Of a DNA stretch of 64,000 bases, positions 44,819-59,008 are shown piece by piece. The notes beneath the pieces were generated by a model. The model saw only the letters and a list, made by a program, of their open reading frames with translations. It was not told the DNA's origin and ran no database searches. The DNA lies in assembly GCA_006352455.1 (NCBI GenBank), contig VANL01000118.1, positions 1 through 64,000 on the forward strand, given 5' to 3'. A program made the translations under genes and the position numbers. This stretch comes from Brachionus sp. 'Tiscar' (lineage: Eukaryota; Rotifera; Eurotatoria; Ploima; Brachionidae). How positions within the stretch are numbered: position 1 is the stretch's first letter; each line of letters opens with the position of its first letter.

Positions 44819-47800
44819 ATGTGTCTGAAGCTTTTATTAGTTTTTATTGTACATACAATAGTGATCAGCCGATTGGACAGCTTGACCATCTTGGACTCGC
44901 AGATTAAGAGTAATTTATTGCTAGATGCGAAAAGAAGTCCTTATCTGGCGAGCGAGGACGTAGTTGTGGAAAAAAAGGCTCGTTTGACAATTGAACCCGG
45001 TAGTGAAATTCGATTTGCCAAGGGCCGGCAATTGATAGTTCATGGAACCTTGATTGCCAACGGTACTGAGCTCAATCGCATCAAATTGACTAAATTTAAT
45101 GATCAAGACTACGTAGCAACAAATCGAACGCTTAATAAGACAACAAAGCAAAATTATTATGACGCAAAATTGCGCCTAGTCGAAGGTGAAAGTCTACTTG
45201 ATGGAAAATTGCAGATTTTTCACAACTCAAAGTGGCATTATGTTTGCAGCACTCAATTTAATTGGACTGAAGTGGATGCTAACGTTACATGTAAGAGTAT
45301 GGGCTTTTCAAATGGAACATTTTATAATTATGCGCCGACTAATAACTTGACAAGTCACATGAAAATATATTTACCACAATGTAATGGTAATGAACAAAGT
45401 TTATTCGAATGCGCTGGCACTAAAAATCCCGAATTCGGTCTTACAGTCTGTGGTTAGTCTTTTTTATTTTTATATTTAAATAGAAATTATTTAAGAGCTT
45501 GTTTAAAAAATTAGATTGTTTTAAAAATTTAATATTTTTTTTAATTTTTGTTTTTTTTTTTTCAATTTGGAGATCCCTTAAATTTTAGTTCTTTTTGTAC
45601 TTTATGGTACTAAAATTTTTTTAACCAAGACTTTGTTAATTTTTTAATTTAAGTTTGAATTTTTGTTTACAAAAAGTAAAAAAAAAGTAAAAAGATCTAT
45701 AAATTTAAATATTTTATTAAGTATAAAAAGGACTGTAAGATAAATAGCTGTTAAATTTTTAAATATCATTGTCTATCCCTTGATTAGGCTTCCTTAAACA
45801 AATGTCAGGTTTGTTTTGCATGCCCTTGGTTTCATTTAGATCAAATTAAGAAAAAAAGATAATGAAGAAAAAGTACCTAAATTTTAAAAATTATTTTATA
45901 TTAATTTATATAATTTTTGATGTAAATATTCTGCAACGATTTAAAAGTATTTTAACACAATTAAGTTTTGAATTAGAATTTTAATTAAATTGGTATTGTG
46001 AATTTCAAGGACAAAAAGAACAAAAATTTTTCATTTTTTGATAAATCAAAATTTGTTAAAATAAAATAGACTTAAAAAAATGCTGCAACTTATTTCTACA
46101 TACTTTGTAGCATCTTTTTTACCTAAAATAATTTTTCTGATGAAGAATTTTTGTTCTTTTTGTCCTTGAAATTCACAATACCATTAGATTTAATTTTTTC
46201 TATTTTCTAAACTTTGAGCTGTTTTAAAGAGACAAATATAATAAATCTTAGATTGAAAATAATTGAAAATTATAGTTTTCATTTTTTGTAAGCCAAATTA
46301 ATTGAGTTAACTAATTAATTGAATTAATTTAATATCTATTTTCTATTTTTACCAAGTCTCTTATGACTTATCTCTCTTTTAAATACACTTTTTTTGAAAA
46401 AATTATACTTTTAATGATTTCCATGACTGTTAAATGATTAATTTTTCCTTTTTTCCCTCATTTTATGCAATCTTATTCTTCATCACTTGATTTTTAAAAA
46501 CTTAATGTTGTCTCCGTCATACCTTTCATTTTTTGCAACTTCCATAAATCTTATCGATGGGAGCTTGTGTGCAATAATCAAGCTCTGTTTTCCTTCTTGA
46601 AACCATTGATTTTCTTTGGCTTATTTACAAAACATTTTCTTTTATACGCACAGATTTAACTATTAAAGTTTTATCTTTGTTTAAACATAGACCAAAGAGC
46701 TTTTTTATTTTATTTTTATTTTAATTCAACCCTGTGAAAAAGTGAAAAGTGGGCTTAAATCTTTTAAAATGGCATTTTTTTAAATTTGTTTAGCTTGCGA
46801 GCGCCAAAGATTTTTTTATTATCTTTTTTCATGCAATCTTGTTCTCTTGGTTCAGACCGAAATAATAAAATTAAAAAATTATTTTTATTTAAATTTTTTT
46901 TTCAAAAGAGTAAAAAAAAATCTCAAAATTTTAGTTTTTGTAAATGAGTTTATAATTGTAATTATATGAACATTGAACTTAACAAAATAAAATAAAATAA
47001 AATTGAATTGAATTTTATTTTCAGAAAAGCAAAATGCAGTTGGACTTGTATGCGAAGGATTTAACAATCAAGCGGTGCTAGCTGTAAACAACTGGGGTGG
47101 CATAGTATTTCAAAGAAATGCTCCGTTCAAAAAAATTCAGGAATACACTAGTGTATTTTACAATATATCTCAATCAATATTGCAATATGTTGATATTGAG
47201 TTTGCAGGTCTAGTCCGCAACAAAAATATTCTAAAGCCCAAGTTCGATTATTTGCCAGGTTCAGCAATTACTGTTTTTCAATATGCTCCAAATTTTAAAA
47301 ACATAACTATTGAGAACTCCATCGGAAACGGTTTGAACTATTCAAATATTGAAGCACCTGGGTCTCTTGCCAACAGTCTTTTTCGCAACAATAGAGGACA
47401 CGGAATTGTAGTTAAGACCCGCTTCGGCAATATTAAAATGACTAATGTTGTGTCCAGAGACAATTTTGGAGACGGTCTTAAATATGAATTTAACAATACC
47501 ATTTGGAGCCAGCAGGAACAAGAAGAATACTTTACCAATCGCTACATTCAATATTGTGACTCACAAAATCCGCTTAGCTATCCAGCCTTCTACATGTACA
47601 AAAATCCCAATTATGTTCATGAATGCACGAAAACTTTCAGTACCGAATCTGAAATGAGAATTACCCTGCACTTTCAAAAGATAAAAATTCTAAGTCAATT
47701 TTCAACCTATTGGTTGGAGGTATACGACGGTCAAACCGACAAAAATTCTCTAATAGCCAACTATACATTTCAAAATGGTAAAACACCTGAGGCCATATTT

Positions 47801-50800
47801 TCAAAAAGCAATTACATGTATGTTAAAATAAAGTATCAATGTAATTTTCCAAGTGGTCGAGATCTTCAGCCCATAGAGATAAAAAAAATTCAACTTGAGC
47901 AACAATGGGAGCAAATAAAAGAAAATCAAATGATTTATGGACAAAATTTGTTCAGACACTCGCCGCCAATCGGCACCCAAATGCCTAAAAACTATCCATT
48001 CATTGACCATTTGTCTGACACCGATAGAATAAAAGCCTTAAAAAAATTGGACAAAAATTTAAATGAACAAAGTCTAAGACTTAATGAAGAAATAAATGAG
48101 AATAATTTTATTAATTCAAAAACTCGAATAGCTTGTCCTTACACACACTTGGACGAAATAACAATGTATGCCATGATAGGTCCTAGCAAAAATCCAGATT
48201 TATTAGTTAAAAATTCTCAATTTGTCAATAATTCATTTAATGGAATAAATGCCACAAATTTACATTCACTTGTTCAACTAAACGAAACTCTTATTTCAAA
48301 CAACTATATGAATGGCCTACATGTACAAGCTGGTGCCGGAGACATTAGTTTGTATCATAGTCAAATATTGTCCAATTCTATGAACGGAATAAATATTAGC
48401 TACTCCGGGGGCCTCAAGGAGTTCAACTACTCACACATACACAACAATGCTTTGTACGGTATTTACATAAATTTCAATGTAGACCAAGAGTTTGACAATG
48501 TATTTCAAAACACCACATTGAACAGTTCTTCAATTGATTCAAACATTCTTGGCGGTGTTTACATTGGTGCCTATTGCAATCAATCAAACATTACAGTTAA
48601 CTCAAGCATATTTTCGAATAATCAAGAAAATGGTTTAGTCATAGATAGTTGTGACCAAAATACATGGTATATTCAATATACACCAAATTATGGCTTCAAA
48701 CAATTTTTAAATAGAACTTATTTTTACACCAATTTGAACATATCATGGAATTTGTTTGACTCGAATCGTTTGAATGGTCTAAAAATAAATTCTTTACAAA
48801 ACATGATTGGCATCATAACAAATAACACTTTTCAGAATCATAAAAAAGGTGCCATGTTGATCACGGCCAACAATTCCAGATACTCAATGACGCGCAATGT
48901 GTCTCTCTTGATAACAAATAATCTATTTCGGCTAAATTCGGGCCGATACTGCATCAATATCGGTTCGAATAATTTAGCCGACATCAAAATACAATCAATT
49001 AATGTGACTTTTAATAAATTTGAAAATAATTTTATTACTGAGCCGTATGAAAATCTAAGAGCCAGAAGTTCGCCAAGTGCAGTAGCAGTCATTTCATCTA
49101 AAAATGCTAAAATTAACTACAACATATTTAATAATCCTCAGAGTAGAATAGAACTAGCGACAGGTCTTGTAAATTATACTAGTCAAATAAACGCTAGCTT
49201 TAATTGGTTTGCTTCACTGCAGCCAGTCTACGATCTTCACTACTTTATGTCTCATAAAGATAAGTGTAACCAGCAATGGCTAAAGGTGCGCAATGCTGTT
49301 TTTGATAATTCAAATCGGTCAAATTTAGCTCAAATAGTTTACTGGCCTTTTAGCTGTAACGAAAGACTTTGGTATTTTGAGTCGAGTAGTGACTTGCCTC
49401 CGCCGGTAGATTTCAATCTAATTTCGGCCAACAATTTGGGTGGAGTATACGATCTGGCTAATTCAATACTTCCGTCGAATAGATACACTGTCGTCAATGA
49501 CATATTGGTCAAGCCTGGGGCTAAATTGACCATCAAATCTGGCGCAGAGTTGAATTTTTTGAATGGTGTCGGAATTTTAGTCTTAGGCGAACTTCATGTT
49601 GAAGGTCATTTTGGCGCACAAGTCAAGTTCACTTCATCATCGCGGAGTCCAAGATTTGTCAGATCAATAAATAACCAAACTGGCCTTAATTCGACTAATA
49701 TCACTACGCCTAGACCAGCTATTTCGCAGCCAAGAGCTTTTACAAGTTCATTTAGGCTTGATTTGGTCGATGGTCGCAATTCAATGGAAGGTAGACTCAG
49801 AGTTGAGATAAATGGAAAATTTGGAACTGTATGCAACAAAGGTTGGAACATACAAAACTCTAAAATTGTTTGCCATCAAATGGGTTTAATACTTGATCCA
49901 AATTTTTATCTATATTCAAGAAAATTGTATAAAGATGATAGATTAAATGAAGCTATTTTGATGAGTGAAGTTCAGTGCGATCCATTAGATACTAGTTTAT
50001 TTGAGTGTCGACATACGTCGCAATCGGATCACACATGCACCCATGAGGACGATGTTTGGCTAAAGTGCTTGAAACCTGGCTGGGCTGGAGTCAGATTCGG
50101 AATGGCCTCTCAAACAAGCAGTCTTAAATACGCCATTTTTCAACAAGCTGGACAGTATGACTACAACGAAGCTCAAGTGGCTCCTGCTTTACAATTTGAT
50201 TTGTTGAGACATGAATTGAGCAATTTAACTTTTGAACAAAATCAGCATACTTCTCTTGAAGTTATTTTCAATCAGCCAAATAAAATTGTTAAAATAAATA
50301 ATTTAAATTTTGGCTCCAATAATGGACCTGGTCTAATAACTAGAACTGGCTATATTGTAGTCAATCAGCTAAATGCCATTAACAATTTACTATATCCAGT
50401 TTTTGAAATAAATCCATATTTGGATGCTGAAGTGCTAAATCAAGTCAGATTGTTTAGTGCACAGCCAAAGCGTGGAATAGATGTGAGACAAGAATTGACA
50501 AGAATTAGAGATAATCAATGGTTTATTGGAGCTGAAGAAATGGTTTTATTGTACACAGATACTGAATATGAATTTGGCCCTGTTGAGTTTGACATTCAAA
50601 TAAAAACAGACAATAATCGAGTGCTAGTTGTTGAGCTTGTTGATTTTAATCCAAATTTTGAAGAGGAACAAATTATTTTCTGTGAGCGTTTATGTCAGTA
50701 TGATTACAGCGATTTGTCATCAAGACAATGGAATATGTCTGTGGCCGAAAATTTAATGTATTTTCCACTCAATACTAGCTATAGTGTTTTAAGTCTAAAT

Positions 50801-53800
50801 TATAATGTGAGCTCTCATAAGTCTGGTCGATTGAGCTTTATTGTTTATTCTGTAAAAGCACCCGATTATGTCTATGATTATAAGAGTATTTTTAATTAAT
50901 AATTTTTTTTTATATTTTTTCTAATTTTTCCCCTAGATCCAACAAATACCTATATCAGAAATTTGATGCCTGAAAATGTGATTAAAATAAATAATTCGAC
51001 ATTTTTTTCCAATAGGCATTCGATTGTCATGCGACACTATGATGAATCACTTGATGTATTCGGAAATTTGAGAAAAAGGTACTTCAATTTTTATTTAATT
51101 TTTTAAAAAAGTATTAACATCTATTCAATTTAGATACAATTATTCAAATATTGTTATTTCAAATTGCAGTTTTTTTTCAAACGATCAAATATTTTGGATT
51201 AATACAGATCCTTATCATCCAAAAATAAATCCAAGGTAGGATAAAAATATAATTTACACTTTTTGAGTATCGAAAAAAAAATTAAATTTAGTACAAAATG
51301 ATAAAAATTTCTATAGCTTTTTTTTTATAGATCAAAAGCATGTTCAACTACGATTTATGTCTTAAGATACTTTAAAATTTTTGTCAAAATTTCAAGTTTT
51401 ATTTAAAAAAATTTTAATCAGAAATTTTGTCCTTTTTGAAAATTTAAATTAAATTTAAATTGTTTTTAAATTTTATGAAAATTCAAGTTTTGTTTTATGA
51501 AGCTAAAATATAAAAAAAAGAACAATAATTAATGTTGAAAGGGCTTTTCTAAAAATTTTTACTAGTTCTGTAAATGCAGCATGGTGCAACATTCATAGTT
51601 ACATTACTACATAGAACATTCTGGTAAAATTTTGCAAATAAAGCATAATTTTAATTTTGAAAAATTTTGTTGTAATGCATTTTGCTGCATTACCTAATCC
51701 TTTTTTTTTCTTTAGAATAAAAAAATTAATTTAATTTAAATTTTCAGAATGTGCAAAATTTCTGATTATTAAAATTTTTTAAAATTTGAAATTTTTACAA
51801 AAATCTTATAGTATCTCAAAACATAATCCTAGACATACCAAATTTAGAGATAAACACCATTCATGAGACTGTATCAAAGATTTTTCTTTAAATTAAAATA
51901 CCATTTCTTTATATTTTTTAAGAAGGCATTTTGTTGATTAATTATTATTATCTCAAATTATTATTATTATTAAAATTAATATTAAATAAAAAAAAGTTGC
52001 AACATAGGCGATTAGGGGGTTGGGAGAGCCAAATCGTCTACCATCTCTTTTAATCAGTCTATACACAATATTACTATAGAATTATTATGTCAATATCTGA
52101 TAAAAATAGTTAGTTGTTCCTATTAACAAATTTTAAAATTAATTAATCTTAAAAAAAAATTAAAAAAAAAACCCTTTTACATTAGAATGTAAAGATCAAT
52201 AAAAAAGATTAAATTTTTAATTTCTTAAGTTTTAATTTCCCAAAATTTGATTTTTCATCTTCTTCTAACAATACCTAGAACTCTCTTCAACATTTTGACT
52301 TCACATTCTATTTGTTTCCTTCTTTGTCTTTTTATTCATGTTTATAACTAGTTGCATACCTCTCATACTCCCAGCAAGGCCAATCTTTTGTGTGATTTCA
52401 AACATTTCAAAAAAGAAGCTTGCTTTATCTCAAATTAAAATTCAAAAAAGCAATGATTTACGATTTACCCGTTAATTATCACTTTGCCTTTAAAATACAT
52501 CACTTTTTTTAAATAACGTAATCACCCGAATTAAATGACATGTCACTCTATATTTCAAATTTTAAAGATTTTAGTAAAGTAAATAGATTTTAGCCTATGA
52601 AAAAAAATTTAATAAAACAATTTTTCTCAAAAAATTATTTGCCAAAAAATTTATCAGACTGACTTAAAAATCGATTAAAATTTTCAAGCTTTTTATGACC
52701 ATTAATATTTTTACTCATAATATTTAGACGCTTTTTAATTCATTTGAATAATCAAAATCTCTAAGATATTAAAAAAACATTATTTAAGCATGATTTTTTT
52801 TAATAAAAAAATTAAAATAAAAATTCTAAAATATAAAAATAATTTTTTTTTATTAAGGGTCTATAATTTGAGCTTTCATGAACTAAATTCTTTGTCCGAG
52901 TCAAATAAAGACGATTCATTGATTGCTGAAAGCGGCTTTCAAATATATGACCTAGTGCCAAATGTCAAAAAAGGACCTCTCAGTCGAATAAATATAACAA
53001 TAGAAAATTCTATATTCGAGCACAATTATGGCGGTATTAGATCAATATACCGCTATCACGAATACTCAAACTCAATTTTCAATTACGAAATACGCAACAA
53101 TAAATTCACTAACAATCAGCAAAGTATTTTAAAGGTCTTTTTACCGCGAGTCTACCGTTTCGCCATTAAAAATCACTATCAAAATTTTACACACACATTA
53201 AATATACGTAACAATCAATTCTCTTTCAATAGTCTATTCGGTCTAACAATAGATGGCTACTACGCTCAAATAAACATAACAAAAAATTTACTCACTGACA
53301 ATCAATGCAGACTGGGCTTGATAAAATTTAGTGGAAGCGAAAAGCATTTTTTTATCTACTCAAATCGAATATACAACAACATGGCCAGTTTCATTTTCGA
53401 TATGGAAGCTAAATCTCATGCAGACAACCACTACGACTATCCAAGTTTTCTTGTAGAAAATGAAATATATGCAAACACTAAGCCGCAATTTTTCATTCAG
53501 TCACGTGACTTGTCCCAGCATCTAATTCCAAATTATCCTTTTTCATACACAATCGCTTTACGCGGCGTACAAAACTGTACCATAAACAAAAACATTTTGG
53601 AAAATTCCAACTTTGACTATGAACTAGTTGGCGCACTGGCAACCAATACTTTGAACACAAGCATTGATGCCATTTATAATTACTGGGGCTCTAGTGACTC
53701 AAATGTTGTTAGTGACAGAATTTTTGACTTCAAAAATTGGAATGATCATGCCATTGTGAATTTTTTGCCTTTTATAAGCGACAAAATTCAATACTCGCTT

Positions 53801-56800
53801 TCAAAACGAGCTCCAGATGAAAGCATTTTTCGGTCGGAAAATTCACTTGGTGGAGTATTGAGACATGACTTGACTCTTTCAAAATTATCAGTACCATATC
53901 AGGTTGTGTCGGATTTGACTATTTTGCCAGGAACTACATTGTACATTAATCCAGGAGTTGAAATTGAATTTTATCCAAATGTGGGTATTTTAGTATTGGG
54001 CGACTTGAGAGCTTCTGGACGTCAGGATGATTATATAAAGATGAGACCTGTTGGAAAATTTCAGTCGAAAATTTCCCAATCAATAAAAAATTCTCTTGAA
54101 GAAAATTTAAAAATTCGATTTTTTGATGGTTTGGACAATAGTCAAGGATTTTTACAAATTTACAATGAAACACTTCGCTCATGGTCGTTTACATGCGATC
54201 CACAATTAACCCTGCAAACTGCATCAATAGTATGCAAACAAATGAACAAAGAATACCGCAATCCTCTAGTAAAATCATTCTATTACTATTTTCATCCAAG
54301 CTATCAGCCAGCTGTATGGAATCAAAGTTTTGTTTGCCAAGGTGGTGAAAATCAATTGTCCGAATGTGACACATTGTCAAATTATAATTTCAAGTCTTGC
54401 GGCTCAAGTGGTGAGTATACATATGTTATGTGTGGTGAGTATAATTTGCCAGCAGAGTTTGAACATGCATGGGGTGGTGTTCGCTTTGCACAAAGCCACT
54501 ATGAAATTTTGCACGAATTCAATGAGCCAAACGACAGACCTGTTTATCTAAAGCCAGATTTTCAGCAAGTAAAACAGGACTCGTCGTACATGTACTATGT
54601 AGACATAATTGGTGCTGGACGACTTCACAACAAAGCCCAATCATCCGTTCAGCTTATTTACAGAACACCTCTAATCAGCAATTGTAATATAAAAAATAGC
54701 AGTTATCATGGACTTGAATTCATGCAAAGCAAAGTAACGTGCATATTTAACAAGCTTAAAATAAGTTCTTCTTTGGGCTATGCTGTAAATAGTCTTCAAA
54801 TGAATTCTCAAACAACAGATCAAAAATCTGGCTTTAAAATATTGACTAAAAATAGCTTGTCAAGTTCGAGTTTGTTTTCTCTAGTGGACATTTGTGATCC
54901 GCACAAATTCTACGATATTGAACAGCGTATTATTCTATTCTATAGATATTCAAGTGAGTCACGTGATTGTGGTAAAATACTGCGTGCTCGTTTGACTTAT
55001 GGAACTAAGGCAAAAATTGGTCTCAGATTTTTACAATTTTCTCTTGTTAATAACACTGTGTTGAATGATACAATTGAAATATTTTCTGGCATAAAATTTA
55101 ATCATCAAAATTTAATGCAATCGTTGACTAACTCAAGTAAAATTGAACATTTGGAAAAGTTTTATCTAAGTGAAACCGATTCGTTGAGTATTTTTTTGAC
55201 GGCTAGTCCCGGCCGCGAGTATTATGGCTTTGTGGCCGAGGTATTGCTATTTCCGACTGCCCAATATTTGCTCAGCGATACCTACATTGAATTGTCTGAT
55301 TCACAATTTTCGGACAATCAATTGGGCGCCATAAGCTTGGTCAGTGCTGGAGAAAGAAATCCAAATTTATACCTAGTCAGAAACAGATTTGTATCCAATG
55401 GCATCAGATACTTTAACACAAGCAGTGAGCCACTAGTAGACTTAGTGGTTCAAAATACTCCTAAATTTAACTTTGGAAACAATTACGTTTCTGATAACTA
55501 TGGTGGTTGTTCAATTGACATTTACTCAGGCTCTGGCGTTCTCATAACCAATTCAATAGTCTACAACAACTTGTTTTATTCCAACAAAAATGGCACTGTT
55601 CTAAGCGTCAGTGGTCCTCTTGACTTGCCGTACAATGAAGTTCTGATTGACAAAAATTTATTTCTAGAAAATGAAAGCCCGCGCACTGATCTCATATCAG
55701 TATCGGGCTTAGTCTCTAAATTTACACGCAATCAAATAATATACAACAAAGCTGCCAGAATTTTGATTACCAAAGGCTTCGAAAATGTGTCCACTCCACG
55801 CAGCCAAGACATTTCGTTCAATCTATTCAGATACAACTATGCATATGGCATAATAAACGATCTAGAGGATCCAAATCGCTTTAGGTCTACAATAGTTGCT
55901 GCATCTTTAAAACAAGTCTATTATTCGAACTACATGTTCAATAAAGACAATGATTTTGAACTAACATCTCTAGTTGATCCAATAGTGGTAAAATATATTC
56001 AAAGTTTTTACAGTACTAGCACTTTAGGTCCATTTAAATCGGTGAATTCAAAATCGCCATATAGTCTTGATTACAATTCTGGATTTACAAAGACTTATAA
56101 GAAAGACAATTATTTTGGACTAGTGGCGCATTCAGGCCTAATAAACGCATCTTACAACTATTGGGGTACTGTTGTTGAAAGTGAAATTAGAGCCAGAATT
56201 AGAGACAAATATGACAATGAGACTTTGTTTGAAGTTTTTTATCAGCCTGCTGTTGATGAATTTAAACTAAGAGACGGAAAATGTGAACTTGGTTGGACTT
56301 TGATCGATGACACTTGTTATACATATGTTGGATCTTATGTTAGCTACAATGAGGCTAAGAGTGTGTGCAAAAATTTTGAGTCACGACTAGCCAGAGAGAC
56401 TGTGGCACCGATTAAACTGCCGCGGTTTCGCAAGCTAGCTCGTTCGTCCCAATTCGACTATGAGACCCAGTCCTATCGCAAGATGTGGCTTCATACTGAG
56501 TCTTTTTTTAACAATCAAGACTCAGTGTGCTCTGTTATAGACGACTTTGGTACATCGTCTCTCAATTGTGACCATAAATTGCCGTTTATATGCGAAAAAG
56601 ACCCAGTTTTTACCGGCGCAGTATTTCGTTTCAAAGACGAAATAGCTTTTGCCATAGCAGCTCTCGCTGCTCTCCTGCTGTCTATAATTATTTTGTCACT
56701 ATTGTGGGTCTACAAGTCTAGGCGAAGAAAAAAAGAGCATCTGGATAGACAGAATACGCTTAGGACTAGTGCTAGAACCAATCGTCACATGATTAATAGT

Positions 56801-57943
56801 GGTTTTTCAACTCTAAAAGCAAGCAATAACATATATGGAAGTTCGGACTATTCTTTAAATGGACGTGGCGGTTGTGCCAGTACTGGTGGTAGCATAAACG
56901 CAGGCTCGAGAAGCATTAGTGGAGGAATTTACAATAGCCAGCGTAATCAGTACTTTATGAACAAAAAACACAAAAAAGGTGAACAAATGCTACAAGATTG
57001 CTTGAATTCGAGTCAAAATTCTTCTACTAGTCCCAGTTTTAACACACTAGGTTTGGACTCGAATCCGGCTAGTTATGGAAATTTCGCCAACTTCAAGAGC
57101 AAATTGAATCAATCGGTTCAGTATCATGACTTTGATGCCAGTCCGATTAAGTATGGCGAATTAGATGAGGCCAATGACACAATTACTGATGAATTGTCGG
57201 ATGAGACCGGGGTCAGCAAGCTAGACTCGAATAGATTCAAGTCAAAATCGGTCTCACCCAAAAGCAATCTTAGTGAAAATATCCTAAATTTGGAAAGAGA
57301 GTTTATACATACTAAAATAGCTAAGCAACAGCCTCAAATTAATAGTCAAACTTGCTATGATCAATTTATGAATAACACAATAAATGATACAGATGATGAT
57401 TTAATAGATTCTAAAAGACTTTTAACTAATAAAATAAATACTTCAACAATGAAAAAAGAATTTACTTCAGTGTCGAATGCTGATCAAAGTTATAATCTTT
57501 CACCAAAATCATCCGAATATGAAAATTTGTCAAATTTAGCTGCTGGTGAAAATTTAAAGAATGCTTTTCCCAAGAGTAGTGTTAATACAAAGCCTGTGGT
57601 ATCGCCTAGACCCAAAGTTGCTCCACCACTGCCCAAAAACTATCCGCCCCAATTGGTATCACAGTTTAGGCCACTACACCATCCAAGTGATACTGACGAT
57701 ACAGACTCGCTGATGAGTGCTCAATTGATCACTTCGGCCAGTTTGCTAATGAGCAAAGACAATGTCAAAGAAGCTAGAAGAATTCCTGGTATACCAATAA
57801 ACTCAAATAAAAATGTTCCAGCTTTTAATCCGAGGACTTTGAAAACTCATGTCGAAGTTAATCAGAGTCATGATGTCGATGTACAATCAAACGATTTCGA
57901 TGCCGATGCCAATAAGCCTCCGCCTATGGAAACAGCTATTTGA
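44819..57943 (+). CDS. bark: Bark beetle/Anakonda, giant single-pass junction protein
   Basis: Five exons (44819-45452, 47025-50885, 50937-51078, 51134-51235 and 52858-57943) give about 3274 residues, near the size of Drosophila Bark/Anakonda, a transmembrane organiser of tricellular junctions. Domain order by rough residue: signal peptide 1-20; SRCR 115-222, spanning the exon 1-2 junction; CUB-like about 411-480; right-handed beta-helix (PbH1) stretches rich in N-x-F/I-x-x-N repeats; SRCR about 1121-1225; more beta-helix; SRCR about 1996-2104; CUB-like about 2260-2390; beta-helix; C-type lectin domain about 2721-2824 (CELGWTLIDDTCY to PFICEKDP); membrane helix about 2843-2865; and a cytoplasmic tail of about 409 residues. 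The tail has the proline-rich PRPKVAPPLPKNYPP, a YENL motif and ends ETAI, a class I PDZ-ligand shape. Many N-glycosylation sequons occur. The last exon alone is 5.1 kb. Confidence 0.93.
45991..46183. mobile_element. short inverted-repeat element in bark intron 1
   Basis: A 193-bp non-coding unit with 44-bp arms (45991-46034 and 46140-46183) that are reverse complements except for one base. The arms start TGGTATTGTGAATTTC. A 3-bp ATT direct repeat may flank it if the ends are taken at GG..CC. It fits a MITE or foldback element; the family is not settled. Confidence 0.75.
51350..51830. mobile_element. older inverted-repeat element in bark intron 4
   Basis: About 480 bp with imperfect arms of about 75-80 bp: 51350-51428 against the reverse complement of 51752-51830. 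They share GATACT, ATTTTTGT.AAAATTTCAA and AATCAGAAATTTTG blocks. The interior holds a nested AATGCAGCAT / TGCTGCATT pair and the 33-bp repeat also found at 41319. No coding sequence is present. The arms have diverged, so the insertion is old. Confidence 0.6.
51995..52100 (-). repeat. possible retroposon 3' tail
   Basis: A GC-richer block (GGCGATTAGGGGGTTGGGAG on the plus strand) next to ATT/TTA triplet repeats inside the large bark intron 51236-52857. Read on the minus strand it ends in (AAT)n, like a truncated LINE or SINE end. The family is not recognised. Confidence 0.3.
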
Positions 57944-59008
57944 ATTTATCTCATTTTTTTTATTAAGTATTAAAAATTTTACTTGATTAATTTATTTTTT
58001 AATTAATTTTAATATTAAACAAACAGAGTTGTAAATAAATTTTTATTATTTTTAAATAAATGTTAGAAAAAAATATTTGTTTTTTTTTTTTTTTGTTTCA
58101 ATTCCAAGAAATCTTTTCTCACAGAATTCTTGTTTAATAGAAATTACTTAGTAGAAAAATTACAGAAAGAGAAAACAAAAATTTTTTGAATAGTTGAAAA
58201 TAAGATCTATTTATTTAGAGCTTGGAATGTAAAAGTTGGAATGAATGCTTAGTTTTTCAGTAGCATGATTAAGTGTCAAATTTTTTTGACTGTTTATACT
58301 AAATTTTACATTATATATTGGTATTTTTAAAAAAATGAAGGTTTAATTCTGTAAAACAATACACTGAGTATTAGATTTAAAAAAATAACTATAAAAAAAA
58401 TTTATTCTTATTTAATTTATTAAAAAATTTCACCAAATAGATTTGAAAATGGTTTTCTTTTCTACGAAAATTCTTTTTCTACAAATTTGCTATGAGAAAA
58501 TAAATTCTATGATACACCATCAACTAATCTAAATTTAATTTATAAAGAAATTAAAGTAATTAAAAGTTAGCTTTATCCTAAATTATCTTTTTAATTTTTA
58601 TTATTTATTAATTGAAGCCTATTTAGGCAAAAGAGTATAGAAAATAAAAAATAAAATTTTTTAAGATTTAAATAAAAAAAGGCTTCTATAAAACTCAAAT
58701 ATCAAAAAAAAATCATTCATGTAATCATGGATAAAACTCCACTTAAAATAAATCTTTTAAAATTCTAAATAAGATGAAATAATTTGAACTGTAAAATATT
58801 TCAAACTTGATTTGTTTTTTACACATATTTTAATGAGTCTACCAAACTAATATTCAATCAAATCAATTTAAATCTTTAGAGCTTATTAAATAATATCAAT
58901 GTAACTATCAAATGGAGTGTTAATTTTCTAAAATTTCTGATTATATCACTAATTTTACTCAATAATTTTATTTTATTTTTTTTTTGCTGACATCCAACAA
59001 TAAAACTA
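57944..59008. other. 3' flank of bark, no gene seen
   Basis: An AATAAA signal near 58034 probably ends the bark mRNA. The rest is A/T-rich with no coding sequence. Confidence 0.5.
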
